Source of the DNA: Cupriavidus taiwanensis
Lineage (GTDB): Bacteria > Pseudomonadota > Gammaproteobacteria > Burkholderiales > Burkholderiaceae
Assembly: GCF_900249755.1 (NCBI RefSeq)
Contig: NZ_LT976853.1
Span: 3,326,034 to 3,390,033 of the forward strand
Direction: 5' to 3'
Length of the DNA stretch: 64,000 nucleotides
Shown: piece by piece, positions 42,764 to 53,003 of the stretch
How positions within the stretch are numbered: position 1 is the stretch's first letter
Layout of the letters: each line of letters opens with the position of its first letter
The notes under the pieces: generated by a model
Seen by the model: the letters and a program-made list of their open reading frames with translations, nothing else
Database searches by the model: none
What the model was told of the DNA's origin: nothing
Program-made: the position numbers and the translations under genes

Positions 42764-43438
42764 TCAGGCCAGCGCCGCTGAAGCGCGTTCGAAGGCGTCG
42801 AGGATCGGTGCCAGCCGCTCGCGCTTGAGTTTGAGCGCGGCCTGGTTCACCACCAGCCGCGACGAGATCTGCACGATCTCTTCCACTTCCACAAGATTGT
42901 TGGCGCGCAGCGTGCTGCCGGTGCTGACCAGGTCGACGATGGCGTCGGACAGTCCCACCAGCGGGCCCAGCTCCATCGAACCGTACAGCTTGATCAGGTC
43001 GACGTGAACGCCCTTTTTCGCAAAATGCTCGCGCGCGGTCTGCACGTACTTGGTGGCCACGGCCAGGCGCGCGCCCTGGCGCACGGCATTGGCGTAGTCA
43101 AACCCGGCCGGCACCGCCACCGACATGCGGCAGCGCGCGATGTTCAGGTCGATCGGCGCGTACAGCCCGGCCATGCCGTTTTCCATCAGCACGTCCTTGC
43201 CGGCCACGCCGAAGTCGGCCGCGCCGTACTGCACGTAGGTCGGCACGTCCGACGCGCGCACGATCACCACGCGCACCGCCGGGTCGGAGGTCGGCAGGAT
43301 CAGCTTGCGCGAGGTCTCGGGGTCCTCGGTGACGCGGATGCCGGCGGCTTCCAGCAGCGGCAGCGTCTCGGTGAAGATGCGGCCCTTGGACAGCGCCAGC
43401 GTCAGCTGGTTGGGCGATGCATTGAAAGCGGGGCTCAT
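42764..43438 (-). CDS. hisG: ATP phosphoribosyltransferase, short form HisG
   Basis: This 224-residue enzyme starts histidine biosynthesis. It begins [20 protein letters not shown] and contains [18 protein letters not shown] and [19 protein letters not shown], with ATP/PRPP-binding residues. At this length it lacks the C-terminal regulatory domain, so it should need the partner HisZ for activity and feedback control; no hisZ lies in the window. It lies 20 bases after murA. Confidence 0.95.
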   Translation of the reverse strand: MSPAFNASPNQLTLALSKGRIFTETLPLLEAAGIRVTEDPETSRKLILPTSDPAVRVVIVRASDVPTYVQYGAADFGVAGKDVLMENGMAGLYAPIDLNIARCRMSVAVPAGFDYANAVRQGARLAVATKYVQTAREHFAKKGVHVDLIKLYGSMELGPLVGLSDAIVDLVSTGSTLRANNLVEVEEIVQISSRLVVNQAALKLKRERLAPILDAFERASAALA

Positions 43439-43458
43439 CGGGCTTCAGTCCTTGGTGC

Positions 43459-44742
<1,284 letters not shown>

Positions 44743-44783
44743 TCATTGTTCTGGAGCCGCGCAGGGGCGCGGCGCATTGTGCC

Positions 44784-45032
44784 TTACTTGCCTTCGCCCG
44801 CCTGCCACTCCGCCGGGGTCAGGGTCTTCATCGACAGCGCGTGGATCTCGGCGCGCATGCGGTCGCCCAGCGCCGCGTAGACACGCTGGTGGCGCTGGAT
44901 CAGGCGCTTGCCTTCGAATTCGTTGCTGACGATGGTGGCAAAGAAATGCTGGCCATCGCCCTCGACCTGCAGATGTTCGCAGGGCAGTCCCTGGGCAATG
45001 TAGTCCCTGACTTGTTCCGGTGTAGGCAGCAT
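44784..45032 (-). CDS. ibaG: BolA/IbaG-family protein
   Basis: This 82-residue BolA-like protein (VRDYIAQGLPCEHLQVEGDG, then FATIVSNEFEGKRLIQRHQ and IHALSMKTLTPAEW) resembles IbaG, which is linked to acid stress and iron-sulfur handling together with monothiol glutaredoxins. It lies between the ABC-2 permease and murA with short gaps. Confidence 0.92.
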   Translation of the reverse strand: MLPTPEQVRDYIAQGLPCEHLQVEGDGQHFFATIVSNEFEGKRLIQRHQRVYAALGDRMRAEIHALSMKTLTPAEWQAGEGK

Positions 45033-45083
45033 GGGGGTTCTCTTCAGCGTGATTCAGCTTGATTCAACAGGGCCGGCCACAGT

Positions 45084-45905
45084 TCAGTGGCGCAGCTTGT
45101 ACCCGGACTTCAACAGGCGCAGCGCCAGCGCGGCCAGCACCACGAATGCCGATCCGACCACCGCCAGGCTGAACAGCGGCGACACGTCCGAGACGCCGAA
45201 GAAGCCATAGCGGAAGCCGTCGATCATGTAGAAGAACGGATTGGCGTGGGATACCGCCTGCCAGAAGGCCGGCAGCGAATGGATCGAATAGAACACGCCG
45301 GACAGGAAGGTCGCCGGCATGATCAGGAAATTCTGGAACGCGGCCAGCTGGTCGAACTTCTCGGCCCAGATGCCGGCGATCAGCCCCAGCGTGCCGAGGA
45401 TGCCCGCGCCCAGCAGCGCAAACACCAGGATCCAGCCCACGTTGGCGAAATGCAGGTTGGCGAACCAAGCGGTCACCAATAACACGCCGAGGCCGACGGT
45501 CAGCCCGCGGATCACCGACGCCACCACGTAGGCGCCGAACATTTCCCAGTGCGACAGGGGCGGCAGCAGCACGAACACCAGGTTGCCGGTGATCTTGGAC
45601 TGGATCAGCGACGAAGAACTGTTGGCGAACGCGTTCTGCAGCACGCTCATCATCACCAGCCCGGGCACCAGGAAGGCGGTGTAGCTGATCTGGTCATAGA
45701 CCTTGACCCGGTCTTCCAGCACATGGCCGAAGATCAGCAGGTACAGCACCGCGGTCAGCACCGGCGCGGCCACGGTCTGGAAGCTCACTTTCCAGAAGCG
45801 CAGCACTTCCTTGTACAGCAGGGTGCGGAAGCCGACCAGGCCGCCGACGGCCATCGGCCCCAGGCCGGTGTCTTCCAGGACTTCGATTTCGCCAGGCTGC
45901 TTCAT
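45084..45905 (-). CDS. ABC-2 type transporter permease (YadH/NodJ-like)
   Basis: This 273-residue inner-membrane permease has six predicted helices. It begins with a cytoplasmic segment (FRTLLYKEVLRFWKVSFQTV), and the ABC-2 signature region FLSGVFYSIHSLPAFWQAVS is near residue 190. It pairs with the ATPase at 45902-46852, with a 4-base overlap. Homologs are often adjacent to mla genes in this group; the exported substrate is not known. Confidence 0.92.
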   Translation of the reverse strand: MKQPGEIEVLEDTGLGPMAVGGLVGFRTLLYKEVLRFWKVSFQTVAAPVLTAVLYLLIFGHVLEDRVKVYDQISYTAFLVPGLVMMSVLQNAFANSSSSLIQSKITGNLVFVLLPPLSHWEMFGAYVVASVIRGLTVGLGVLLVTAWFANLHFANVGWILVFALLGAGILGTLGLIAGIWAEKFDQLAAFQNFLIMPATFLSGVFYSIHSLPAFWQAVSHANPFFYMIDGFRYGFFGVSDVSPLFSLAVVGSAFVVLAALALRLLKSGYKLRH

Positions 45906-46852
45906 GCCGCGGCCTCCATCGCCGGGTCGGGCAGCGCGCCGGGCATATGCCCCTCGCGGCGCATGATCTGCACGAATACGTCCTCGAGGTCGGCCTTGTT
46001 GATTTCCATGTCTTCGATGTCACAGCCCGCTTCGCGGCAGGCGGCCAGGATCGGCTCCACCGCCTGGTAACCCGACAGCCGCAGCCGCACCGCGCGCTCG
46101 CCGGGGTTGGCCGGCATGCGCAGCGGCTCCAGCGCGGGCGGCAGGCCGCCGCGCGCGAAGGTCAGCACCAGTTGCAGCCCGGCAAACTGGGTCAGCAGGT
46201 TGCTGGTGCGGTCCAGCGCCACCACTTCGCCGAACTTGAGCATGGCGATGCGGTCGCACAGTGCCTCGGCCTCTTCGAGGTAATGCGTGGTCAGGATGAT
46301 GGTGTGCCCTTCGCGGTTCAGGCGCGAGATGAATTTCCACAGCGTTTGCCGCAACTCCACGTCGACGCCGGCGGTGGGCTCGTCGAGCACGATCACCGGC
46401 GGGCGGTGCACCAGCGCCTGCGCCACCAGCACGCGCCGCTTCATGCCACCGGACAGCTGGCGCATATTGGCGTCCGCCTTCCCGGTCAGGTCCAGGTTGG
46501 CCATGATCTCGTCGATCCAGTCGTCGTTGCGGGTCAGGCCGAAATAGCCGGACTGCAGCCGCAGCGTCTCGCGCACCGTGAAGAACGGATCGAACACCAG
46601 CTCCTGCGGCACCACGCCCAGCATACGCCGGGCCATCCGGTAATCGGCGACGACATCGTGCCCAAGCACACTGACGCGGCCGGAATCGGCCCGGTTCAGG
46701 CCGGCGAGGATCGAGATCAGCGTGGTCTTGCCGGCGCCGTTGGGCCCGAGCAGGCCGAAGAATTCGCCGCGTTCGACGGTGAAGCTGACGCCCTTGAGCG
46801 CCTGCAGGTTGCGGTAGCGCTTGCGAACGTCGTGGATTTCAATGGCTTTCAT
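45902..46852 (-). CDS. ABC transporter ATP-binding protein (YadG/NodI-like)
   Basis: This 316-residue ATPase has Walker A GPNGAGKTTLIS, Q-loop VVPQELVFD, signature MRQLSGGMKRRVLVAQAL, and Walker B VIVLDEPTAGVDVE. A C-terminal domain contains EDVFVQIMRREGH. It energises the permease whose gene overlaps by 4 bases. The start is ATG 46852 (MKAIEIHDVRKRY); upstream open frame lacks family sequence. It lies 255 bases behind mlaB and may have a separate promoter. Confidence 0.92.
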   Translation of the reverse strand: MKAIEIHDVRKRYRNLQALKGVSFTVERGEFFGLLGPNGAGKTTLISILAGLNRADSGRVSVLGHDVVADYRMARRMLGVVPQELVFDPFFTVRETLRLQSGYFGLTRNDDWIDEIMANLDLTGKADANMRQLSGGMKRRVLVAQALVHRPPVIVLDEPTAGVDVELRQTLWKFISRLNREGHTIILTTHYLEEAEALCDRIAMLKFGEVVALDRTSNLLTQFAGLQLVLTFARGGLPPALEPLRMPANPGERAVRLRLSGYQAVEPILAACREAGCDIEDMEINKADLEDVFVQIMRREGHMPGALPDPAMEAAA

Positions 46853-47107
46853 GGCCGATTGTTTGTGGCGGGTCCGGCTCTTTCGGGGCTGGCCGCCAGG
46901 AAATGGCGAGCAACTGCGTGCCCGGGTATCCTGCTCCGGCATGGATCGGGCCGGCAACAGGCGGGGGATGGGCGAACAACCCGGAATTATAGGGGATGCG
47001 GGGTTGGTCCCGCTTGATCCCTGCCGGATGCGCCCGGGCTCGGCAACCGCGCCGGCGGTTGCCGCGGCATCGCGTGCGGCCGCCTGCTGGCGACCGGCGA
47101 TGCCGGA

Positions 47108-47416
47108 TCAATGTCGGTGGTGGTGTCCCGGTGGGGTGGCGGCAGGCGCTGCTGCGCTTGCCAGGCCGAGCAGGCCGTCGACGCCGTACAGGCTGGCCAG
47201 TTGCGCCAGCTCCGCCGGCACGCCGCGCAGCACCAGCGCCTGGCCGCGCGCCACGGCGGCCCGGTGCCACGCCAGCAGGACGGCGACGGCAGCGGAGTCC
47301 ACCTGTGCCAGGCCGGTGCAGTCCACCTCGACATCGCCCTGGGCCACGCGCGCCAGCCCGTCGCGCAGCACGGCGGCGGCATTCTGGTTGGTCAGCGAGT
47401 TACCCGTGGAAAGCAT
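47108..47416 (-). CDS. mlaB: STAS-domain protein MlaB
   Basis: This 102-residue STAS protein (VEVDCTGLAQVDSAAVAVLL and VLRGVPAELAQLASLYGV) is the cytoplasmic regulatory subunit of the Mla phospholipid transporter. The conserved Thr/Ser region is in QVDSAAVAV. The C-terminal tail is His-rich (PGHHHRH). It follows mlaC by 145 bases, an interval that contains a strong hairpin. Confidence 0.88.
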   Translation of the reverse strand: MLSTGNSLTNQNAAAVLRDGLARVAQGDVEVDCTGLAQVDSAAVAVLLAWHRAAVARGQALVLRGVPAELAQLASLYGVDGLLGLASAAAPAATPPGHHHRH

Positions 47417-47463
47417 GGCGTCAGTGGCCTGGATGGGAAATGAAACAAGAGGTCCGAAACGAC

Positions 47464-47487
47464 GGCTCCCGCCTGAAGGCGGGAGCC
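47464..47487. repeat. Perfect hairpin between mlaC and mlaB
   Basis: GGCTCCCGCC (47464-47473) and GGCGGGAGCC (47478-47487) pair perfectly around TGAA. No T-run follows on the minus strand, so it may act as an RNA-processing or stabilising element rather than a terminator. Confidence 0.7.
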
Positions 47488-47561
47488 GGGATGGCGAACG
47501 GCCATTGTAGAGCACTTCGGCGCGCCGTGCTGCATTGCAGCGGCGCAGCGCGCGGCGCGCG

Positions 47562-48191
47562 TCAGCTCTTGGCGTTGGCCAGCTGGCGGTTGCGGTCCTG
47601 CAGCGTCTTGATCACGCCCTCGACGCCCTGCTGGCCGACGATGGTGTTGAAGCTGCCCTTGTAGGCCTCGGTCAGCCACGCGCCCAGCACGTTGATGTCG
47701 TAGACCTTCCAGCCATTGGCGGTCTTTTCCAGGCGGTAGTCCATCTGGATCGGCTCGCCCTTGTTGATCACCTGGGTGCGGATGGTGGCATCGGTATCGT
47801 CGGCGGTGCCGCGGTACGGACGATATTGCACGGTCTGGTCGCGGATCTGCGCGATGGCGCCGGCGTAGGTGCGGATCAGCAGGGTCTTGAATTCCTCGGT
47901 GATCTGCTTCTGCTGCTCGGGCGTGGCCTTGGACCAGTTGCGGCCCATGGCGATCTGCGTGGTCTTCTGGAAGTTGGCGTTGGGGATGATTTTCTGTTCG
48001 ACCAGCGCGGTGATCTTGCCGATATTGCCGGCCTGCATGTCCTTGTCGGCCTTCACCGTCGACATCACGTCATTGACCACGGCCTTGACCAGCCCGTCCG
48101 GGGTGGCCGCGTCCTGAGCCGACACCTGGGCCTGCGCGGTCCCCGCGAAGGCAACCGCCGTCAGGAGGGGGAGCAACAGTCGCTTGAGCAT
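47562..48191 (-). CDS. mlaC: Periplasmic phospholipid-binding protein MlaC
   Basis: This 209-residue exported protein shuttles phospholipids across the periplasm between MlaA and the MlaFEDB complex. It has a signal peptide (MLKRLLLPLLTAVAFAGTAQ) and conserved MlaC segments (MGRNWSKATPEQQKQITEEF, YRPYRGTADD and NGWKVYDINVLGAWL). It lies 207 bases after mlaA. Confidence 0.94.
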   Translation of the reverse strand: MLKRLLLPLLTAVAFAGTAQAQVSAQDAATPDGLVKAVVNDVMSTVKADKDMQAGNIGKITALVEQKIIPNANFQKTTQIAMGRNWSKATPEQQKQITEEFKTLLIRTYAGAIAQIRDQTVQYRPYRGTADDTDATIRTQVINKGEPIQMDYRLEKTANGWKVYDINVLGAWLTEAYKGSFNTIVGQQGVEGVIKTLQDRNRQLANAKS

Positions 48192-48398
48192 GTGAGTTTT
48201 CCTTCTTTATCTAAGAGGTCTTGGTTCGCACGCCGGCGCACGGTCGATGCCGGCAGAGCGCGGATCCTTGCTGATTGGAACATAGCGGCGGGGCGCGTGT
48301 TGTCTTCCAAAGCGCACCTGACGCCACCTATAAACAAATTGTTTCAGCGCTGACAGCGCATTCACAGCGGCGGTGACGCCTTCGCCGCCTTAACTGTC

Positions 48399-49319
48399 TT
48401 AGCGGAAGCGCACACCCGGCAGCCCGCCCGGCAGCACCGGTGGCAGCGGCATGCTCTGCCCCTCCGGCTGGGTTTCGCCCGCGGCGCCAGGCTTGGGCGG
48501 CTCGGCGGCGGGGGCGGAAGCGCCATCCGCCGACGGGGCCGGTTGCGGTGCGGAAGGCGCGCCCGCTTCGGTGGCGGCCGGCGCCGCGCCTTCGGCATCG
48601 GCATCCGCGTCGTCGTCGGCCCCCGGCGGATTGCCGTCGTAGATCAGGTACTGGCGCCGCTGCAGGTAGGAGTCACGCAGGAACGAGTACTTGTCCAGCG
48701 CGGCCTGCTCCAGCAGGCTACTGGCCCCCAGCAACTGGGCGCGGCCGGCGACGATGCGCACGCCGACCAGCGAATTGCGCAGCGAGACCGGGTAGAAGTA
48801 CGCCGACGGGTCCGCCTGGCGGTCCACCAGCATGCCGGCGGTGTCGCGGAAGGTGCTGGGCCCGAACAGCGGCAGCACCAGGTACGGGCCAGCCGGCACG
48901 CCCCATACGCCCAGGGTCTGGCCGAAGTCTTCCTTGTACTTGGGCAGGCCGGCCGGGGTGGCGATGTCGATCAGGCCGCCGATGCCCAGCACCGTGTTCA
49001 TGGCGACGCGCATGGTGTCTTCGGCCGCGCGCGTCGGCTTGCCCTGCAGCAGGTTGTTCACCGCCGAATAGACGTCGCTGACATTGGAGAAGAAATTCTC
49101 CACCGCGCGCTGCACCGGGGTGGGCATGTAGTCGGCATAGACCTCGGCCACCGGGCGCAGGATGCCCTTGTCGAAGTCCTCGTTGATCTTCGAGACCTCG
49201 CGGTTGAACGGCTCCAGCGGGTCTTTCGGGTTGGCGGTGGGGCCGGTGGCGCAACCGGCAAGCGCCGCCGCGGCGGCGGCCGTGGCCACGATGTGGCGGA
49301 AATGGCGGGCCGCGTTCAC
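48399..49319 (-). CDS. mlaA: Outer-membrane phospholipid-removal lipoprotein MlaA (VacJ)
   Basis: This 306-residue lipoprotein is longer than usual. Its lipobox ALAGCATG is preceded by a signal peptide, and the MlaA core is intact (DPLEPFNREVSKINEDFDKG, NNLLQGKPTRAAEDTMR, LGVWGVPAGPYLVLPLFGPS). After about residue 230 it adds a Pro/Ala/Glu-rich tail with no fold. mlaA lies within the mla operon and overlaps mlaD by 4 bases, unlike in E. coli where it is elsewhere. Confidence 0.94.
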   Translation of the reverse strand: MNAARHFRHIVATAAAAAALAGCATGPTANPKDPLEPFNREVSKINEDFDKGILRPVAEVYADYMPTPVQRAVENFFSNVSDVYSAVNNLLQGKPTRAAEDTMRVAMNTVLGIGGLIDIATPAGLPKYKEDFGQTLGVWGVPAGPYLVLPLFGPSTFRDTAGMLVDRQADPSAYFYPVSLRNSLVGVRIVAGRAQLLGASSLLEQAALDKYSFLRDSYLQRRQYLIYDGNPPGADDDADADAEGAAPAATEAGAPSAPQPAPSADGASAPAAEPPKPGAAGETQPEGQSMPLPPVLPGGLPGVRFR

Positions 49320-49828
49320 TTGAGGTCTCCAGCCGGGGCCGGCGCGCTGGCGCCGGGCGACGAGCCGCCGCCGGCATCGGCGGCCTTGTTGTACAGGAAC
49401 TGCCCGATCAGGTTTTCGAGCACCACCGCCGACTGCGTCATGGTGATGCGCGCGCCGTTGGCCAGCATGGCGGTATCGCCGCCGGCTTCGAGGCCGATGT
49501 ACTGCTCGCCCAGCAGGCCCGAGGTCAGGATCTTGGCCGAGGTGTCCTTCGGGAACTGGTAGCGCGTCTCCAGGCTCATCTCGACGGTGGCCTGGTAGGT
49601 CTTGTCGTCGAAGCGGATCGCCGCGACCCGGCCGACCACCACGCCCGCGCTCTTGACCGGTGCGCGCGGCTTGAGCCCGCCGATATTGTCGAAGCGGGCC
49701 TGCACGGTATAGGTGTCCTGGAAGCTGAAGGCGCTCATGTTTCCTGCCTTGAGGGCCAGGAAGAGCAAGGCGACGAACCCTGCCGCCACAAACAGCCCCA
49801 CCCAGAAATCGAGTGTGTTCTTTTTCAT
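49316..49828 (-). CDS. mlaD: MCE-domain membrane protein MlaD
   Basis: This 170-residue inner-membrane protein has one N-terminal helix (TLDFWVGLFVAAGFVALLFL) and a single MCE domain (FDNIGGLKPRAPVKSAGVVV, ETRYQFPKDTSAKILTSGLL, GEQYIGLEAGGD). A hydrophobic C-terminal helix forms the hexamer pore. The ATG at 49828 (MKKNTLDF) is preferred over a TTG at 49846 because GAAAGAGA precedes it. Confidence 0.94.
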   Translation of the reverse strand: MKKNTLDFWVGLFVAAGFVALLFLALKAGNMSAFSFQDTYTVQARFDNIGGLKPRAPVKSAGVVVGRVAAIRFDDKTYQATVEMSLETRYQFPKDTSAKILTSGLLGEQYIGLEAGGDTAMLANGARITMTQSAVVLENLIGQFLYNKAADAGGGSSPGASAPAPAGDLK

Positions 49829-49910
49829 TGGAATCTCTTTCTTCAACCCCGTAGTGTCTGTCGCAGTCTTGTTATCGCAGTTACCGCATTGTGGCCCGCG
49901 TTCACCCGCC

Positions 49911-50702
49911 TCAGTTGCTGAACATCAGCGCCGTCAGCAGGAAATCCAGCCCCAGCACCGCCAGCGACGCGATCACCACGGTGCGGGTGGTCGCGCGCGA
50001 GACGCCTTCCGGCGTGGGCTTGGCCTCGAAGCCCTGGTACAGGGCAATGAACGTCACCGCGATGCCAAAGATAAAGCTCTTGATCACGCCGTTGAGCACG
50101 TCGGCGCGCACATCCACGCCGCCCTGCATCTGCGACCAGAAGGCGCCGGCATCGACGCCGATCAGCTGCACCCCGACCACGTAGCCGCCCAGGATGCCCA
50201 CCGCGCTGAAGATCGCGGCCAGCACCGGCATGGCGATCACGCCCGCCCAGAAGCGCGGCGCGACCACGCGCTGCAGCGGATTGACCGCCATCATTTCCAT
50301 CGCCGTGAGCTGCTCGCCCGCCTTCATCAGCCCGATCTCGGCGGTCAGCGACGTGCCGGCGCGGCCGGCGAACAGCAGCGCGGTCACCACCGGGCCCAGC
50401 TCGCGCACCAGCGACAGCGCCACCAGCAGCCCCAGCGCCTGCTCCGAGCCGTAGCGGTTGAGCGTGTAGTAGCCCTGCAGCCCCAGCACGAAGCCGACGA
50501 ACAGGCCCGACACCGCGATGATCACCAGCGACAGGTTGCCGACAAAGAAGACCTGGTCGGTCACCAGCCGGAAGCGGCGCAGCAGCGCCGGCGACAGCGC
50601 CAGCACTGTCAGGAACATGCGCGTGGCGTGGCCCAGCCCGGAGATGCTGCGGCGCACGGCCGCGCCGATGGCGCTGAAGAAGCCCGTCAGCAAGCCGCTC
50701 AT
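49911..50702 (-). CDS. mlaE: Phospholipid ABC transporter permease MlaE
   Basis: This 263-residue permease has five predicted helices. Family signatures are LVRELGPVVTALLFAGRAGT and SLTAEIGLMKAGEQLTAMEM, followed by VAPRFWAGVIAMPVLAAIFS. It forms the membrane core of the Mla complex with MlaF (ATPase), MlaD and MlaB. Its ATG overlaps the mlaF stop by 4 bases. Confidence 0.96.
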   Translation of the reverse strand: MSGLLTGFFSAIGAAVRRSISGLGHATRMFLTVLALSPALLRRFRLVTDQVFFVGNLSLVIIAVSGLFVGFVLGLQGYYTLNRYGSEQALGLLVALSLVRELGPVVTALLFAGRAGTSLTAEIGLMKAGEQLTAMEMMAVNPLQRVVAPRFWAGVIAMPVLAAIFSAVGILGGYVVGVQLIGVDAGAFWSQMQGGVDVRADVLNGVIKSFIFGIAVTFIALYQGFEAKPTPEGVSRATTRTVVIASLAVLGLDFLLTALMFSN

Positions 50703-51517
50703 CGTGCACCCCCGACGAAATCCTCGGCCAGCGACGGTCCGGCGTAATGGAACGGTACCGGGCCGTCGGCCTCGGCATGGACGAACTGATGCACGAACGG
50801 GTCGGTGGAGGCCCGCAGCGCCTCGGGCGCGCCTTCGGCGGCGATGCGCCCGTCGGCAATGAAATAGACGTAGTCGGCGATCTGGAAGGTCTCGTGCACG
50901 TCGTGCGAGACGATGATGGTGGTGGCGCCGAGCGCGTCGTTGAGGCTGCGGATCAGCCGCGCGGTCAGCCCCAGCGAGATCGGGTCCAGGCCGGCGAAGG
51001 GCTCGTCATACATCAGCAGCGCCGGATCCAGCGCGATCGCGCGCGCCAGCGCCACGCGCCGCGCCATGCCGCCGGAGATCTGCGACGGCATCAGGTCGCG
51101 CGCGCCGCGCAGGCCGACCGCGTTGAGCTTCATCAGCACCAGGTCGCGGATCATCGACTCGGGCAGGTCGGTGTGCTCGCGCAGCGGGAACGCGACATTG
51201 TCGAACACCGACAGGTCGGTAAACAGCGCGCCGAACTGGAACAGCATGCCCATCTGGCGGCGCACCGCGTACAGGCCGGTAGTGTCGAGCCGGTGGATGT
51301 CCGTGCCGGCAAAGCGCACCGCGCCCGACTGCGGCCGCACCTGGCCGCCGATCAGCCGCAGCACCGTGGTCTTGCCGCAGCCCGAACCGCCCATCACCGC
51401 GATCACCTTGCCGCGCGGGAATTTCATGGTCAGGCCGGACAGGATCGGCTTGCCGTGGTCCGCATAGGCGAAATCCACCGCAGTCAGTTCGACAAGGTTT
51501 TGAGCAGAATCGGTCAC
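50699..51517 (-). CDS. mlaF: Phospholipid ABC transporter ATPase MlaF
   Basis: This 272-residue ATPase is the first gene of the mla operon. It has Walker A MGGSGCGKTTVLRL, signature QISGGMARRVALARAIALD, Walker B LLMYDEPFAGLDPIS, and H-loop TIIVSHDVHE. The complex moves phospholipids between outer and inner membranes to keep outer-membrane lipid asymmetry. Direction of transport is debated in the field. Confidence 0.96.
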   Translation of the reverse strand: MTDSAQNLVELTAVDFAYADHGKPILSGLTMKFPRGKVIAVMGGSGCGKTTVLRLIGGQVRPQSGAVRFAGTDIHRLDTTGLYAVRRQMGMLFQFGALFTDLSVFDNVAFPLREHTDLPESMIRDLVLMKLNAVGLRGARDLMPSQISGGMARRVALARAIALDPALLMYDEPFAGLDPISLGLTARLIRSLNDALGATTIIVSHDVHETFQIADYVYFIADGRIAAEGAPEALRASTDPFVHQFVHAEADGPVPFHYAGPSLAEDFVGGAR

Positions 51518-51692
51518 GTTGGCACCGGTCGGGACAGGGGCGCATTATAAGGTGTACTACCTAGCCCTGCTGGCACCCGTGTTTCCCGCGCCACATGAAG
51601 CGTGCCTGTGGTGACTCGGAATTCTCCTTGCATCCCGTCAAGTTGCCGATTTTCCCAGGAAACCGGCAAATCCCCTCCTGTCGCAGTGTCGC

Positions 51693-52784
51693 TCAAGGCT
51701 CCTGCGCGATCGGGACGTCCTTCAGGATGACCTGCCACTGGATCGATTCCGAGCGGATCGCGGTGGCGAACGCCTCCGGCGAGTCGCGCAGCGGCGTCAG
51801 CCCGGCGGCCTGCAGGCGCGAGCGCACCTCGCGCTCGGACATCACGCCATCCAGCTCGCCGGCCAGCCGCGCCACGATCGCACGCGGGGTCTTGGCCGGC
51901 GCCATCACGCCGAACCAGGCCGCGGCGGCGTAGCCATCCTGCCCCGATTCCTGCAGCGTCGGCACCAGCGGCGCCAGCGGCGAACGCGCCACGCCGGTCA
52001 CGCCGACCAGCCGCAGCCCGCCGCTCTTGACCTGGCTCTGCACCGCGGCGAACGAACAGAAGCAGGCGCTGATGCGGCCGGCAAGCATCTCCTGCACCAC
52101 GGCGGCCTCGCCCTTGGCGGTGACCAGCGGCACGCCGCCGCGCAGGCCGCGCACCGCGTATTCGGCGTACAGGTGCGAGGGGCTGCCGGGCTGGCCGTAG
52201 CCATAGCTGTAGGAACCCGGGCTCGACCTGACCGCGGTCACCCATTGTTCCGGGGTGCGCATCGGCAGCCGGGCGTCGATGACCAGGAACAGCGGCGTGG
52301 TGGCGACGCGCGCCACCGGCGTGAAGTCGCGCACGACGTCGTACGGCACCGGCTCCAGCCCCGGCTGGATCAGCATGTTGGCCTGGTGGAACAACAGCGT
52401 ATGGCCGTCGGAGCTGGCCTTGGCGACGACATCGCCGGCGATGGTGCCGGCGCTGCCGGGACGGTTGTCGACCTCGACCGGCACACCCAGCCTGGCCGAC
52501 AGGCGCTCGGCCAGCATCCGCGCCACGGCGTCGGCGACGCCGCCGGCCGGGAACGGCACGATCAGCCGCATCGGGCGGTCGGGGAACGACATGCTGCGCG
52601 CCAGCGGCTGGGTGCCGGCATGCGCGGGCCTGGCCGGCACGGCAGACGCCAGCGTGGCACATCCCAGCGCGACCAGGCACAGCACGGGCGGCAGCCAGCG
52701 CCGGGCGGCGGCGGCCGCGGGCAGGCGCGGCGCGAACTTCGCTTTACCTCGCCAAAGCCGCGACAAATTGCGCACTTCGGACAT
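51693..52784 (-). CDS. Tripartite tricarboxylate transporter (Bug/TctC-family) binding protein
   Basis: This 363-residue exported binding protein has a long basic N-terminus, then a hydrophobic signal region (WLPPVLCLVALGCATLASAV). The Bug-family start of the mature part is FPDRPMRLIVPFPAGGVADA, followed by VEVDNRPGSAGTIAGDVVAK. Bug proteins are very abundant in Burkholderiales and bind carboxylated ligands, often without linked membrane genes, as here. The start at 52784 follows GGAGG. The ligand is unknown. Confidence 0.88.
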   Translation of the reverse strand: MSEVRNLSRLWRGKAKFAPRLPAAAAARRWLPPVLCLVALGCATLASAVPARPAHAGTQPLARSMSFPDRPMRLIVPFPAGGVADAVARMLAERLSARLGVPVEVDNRPGSAGTIAGDVVAKASSDGHTLLFHQANMLIQPGLEPVPYDVVRDFTPVARVATTPLFLVIDARLPMRTPEQWVTAVRSSPGSYSYGYGQPGSPSHLYAEYAVRGLRGGVPLVTAKGEAAVVQEMLAGRISACFCSFAAVQSQVKSGGLRLVGVTGVARSPLAPLVPTLQESGQDGYAAAAWFGVMAPAKTPRAIVARLAGELDGVMSEREVRSRLQAAGLTPLRDSPEAFATAIRSESIQWQVILKDVPIAQEP

Positions 52785-53003
52785 CGTTTTCCTCCGGTCC
52801 GTCTCCTGAGGAGGCGGCAAACTGGTTCTGGGGAAAAAGGATTGGCGAGGCAGTTTCCGTTAATTGTTTTAGAAAATTGTAAGGACAATGCCCGGGCCGC
52901 CACAGGCACGTAAACCATAGCCGGGAGAACCCTGAAAGCCTTGCTGCGCCTTGCCAAATGCGCCCTGAGCCGAGTGCCCGGAGCGCGCGGCTATAATCCG
53001 CCG

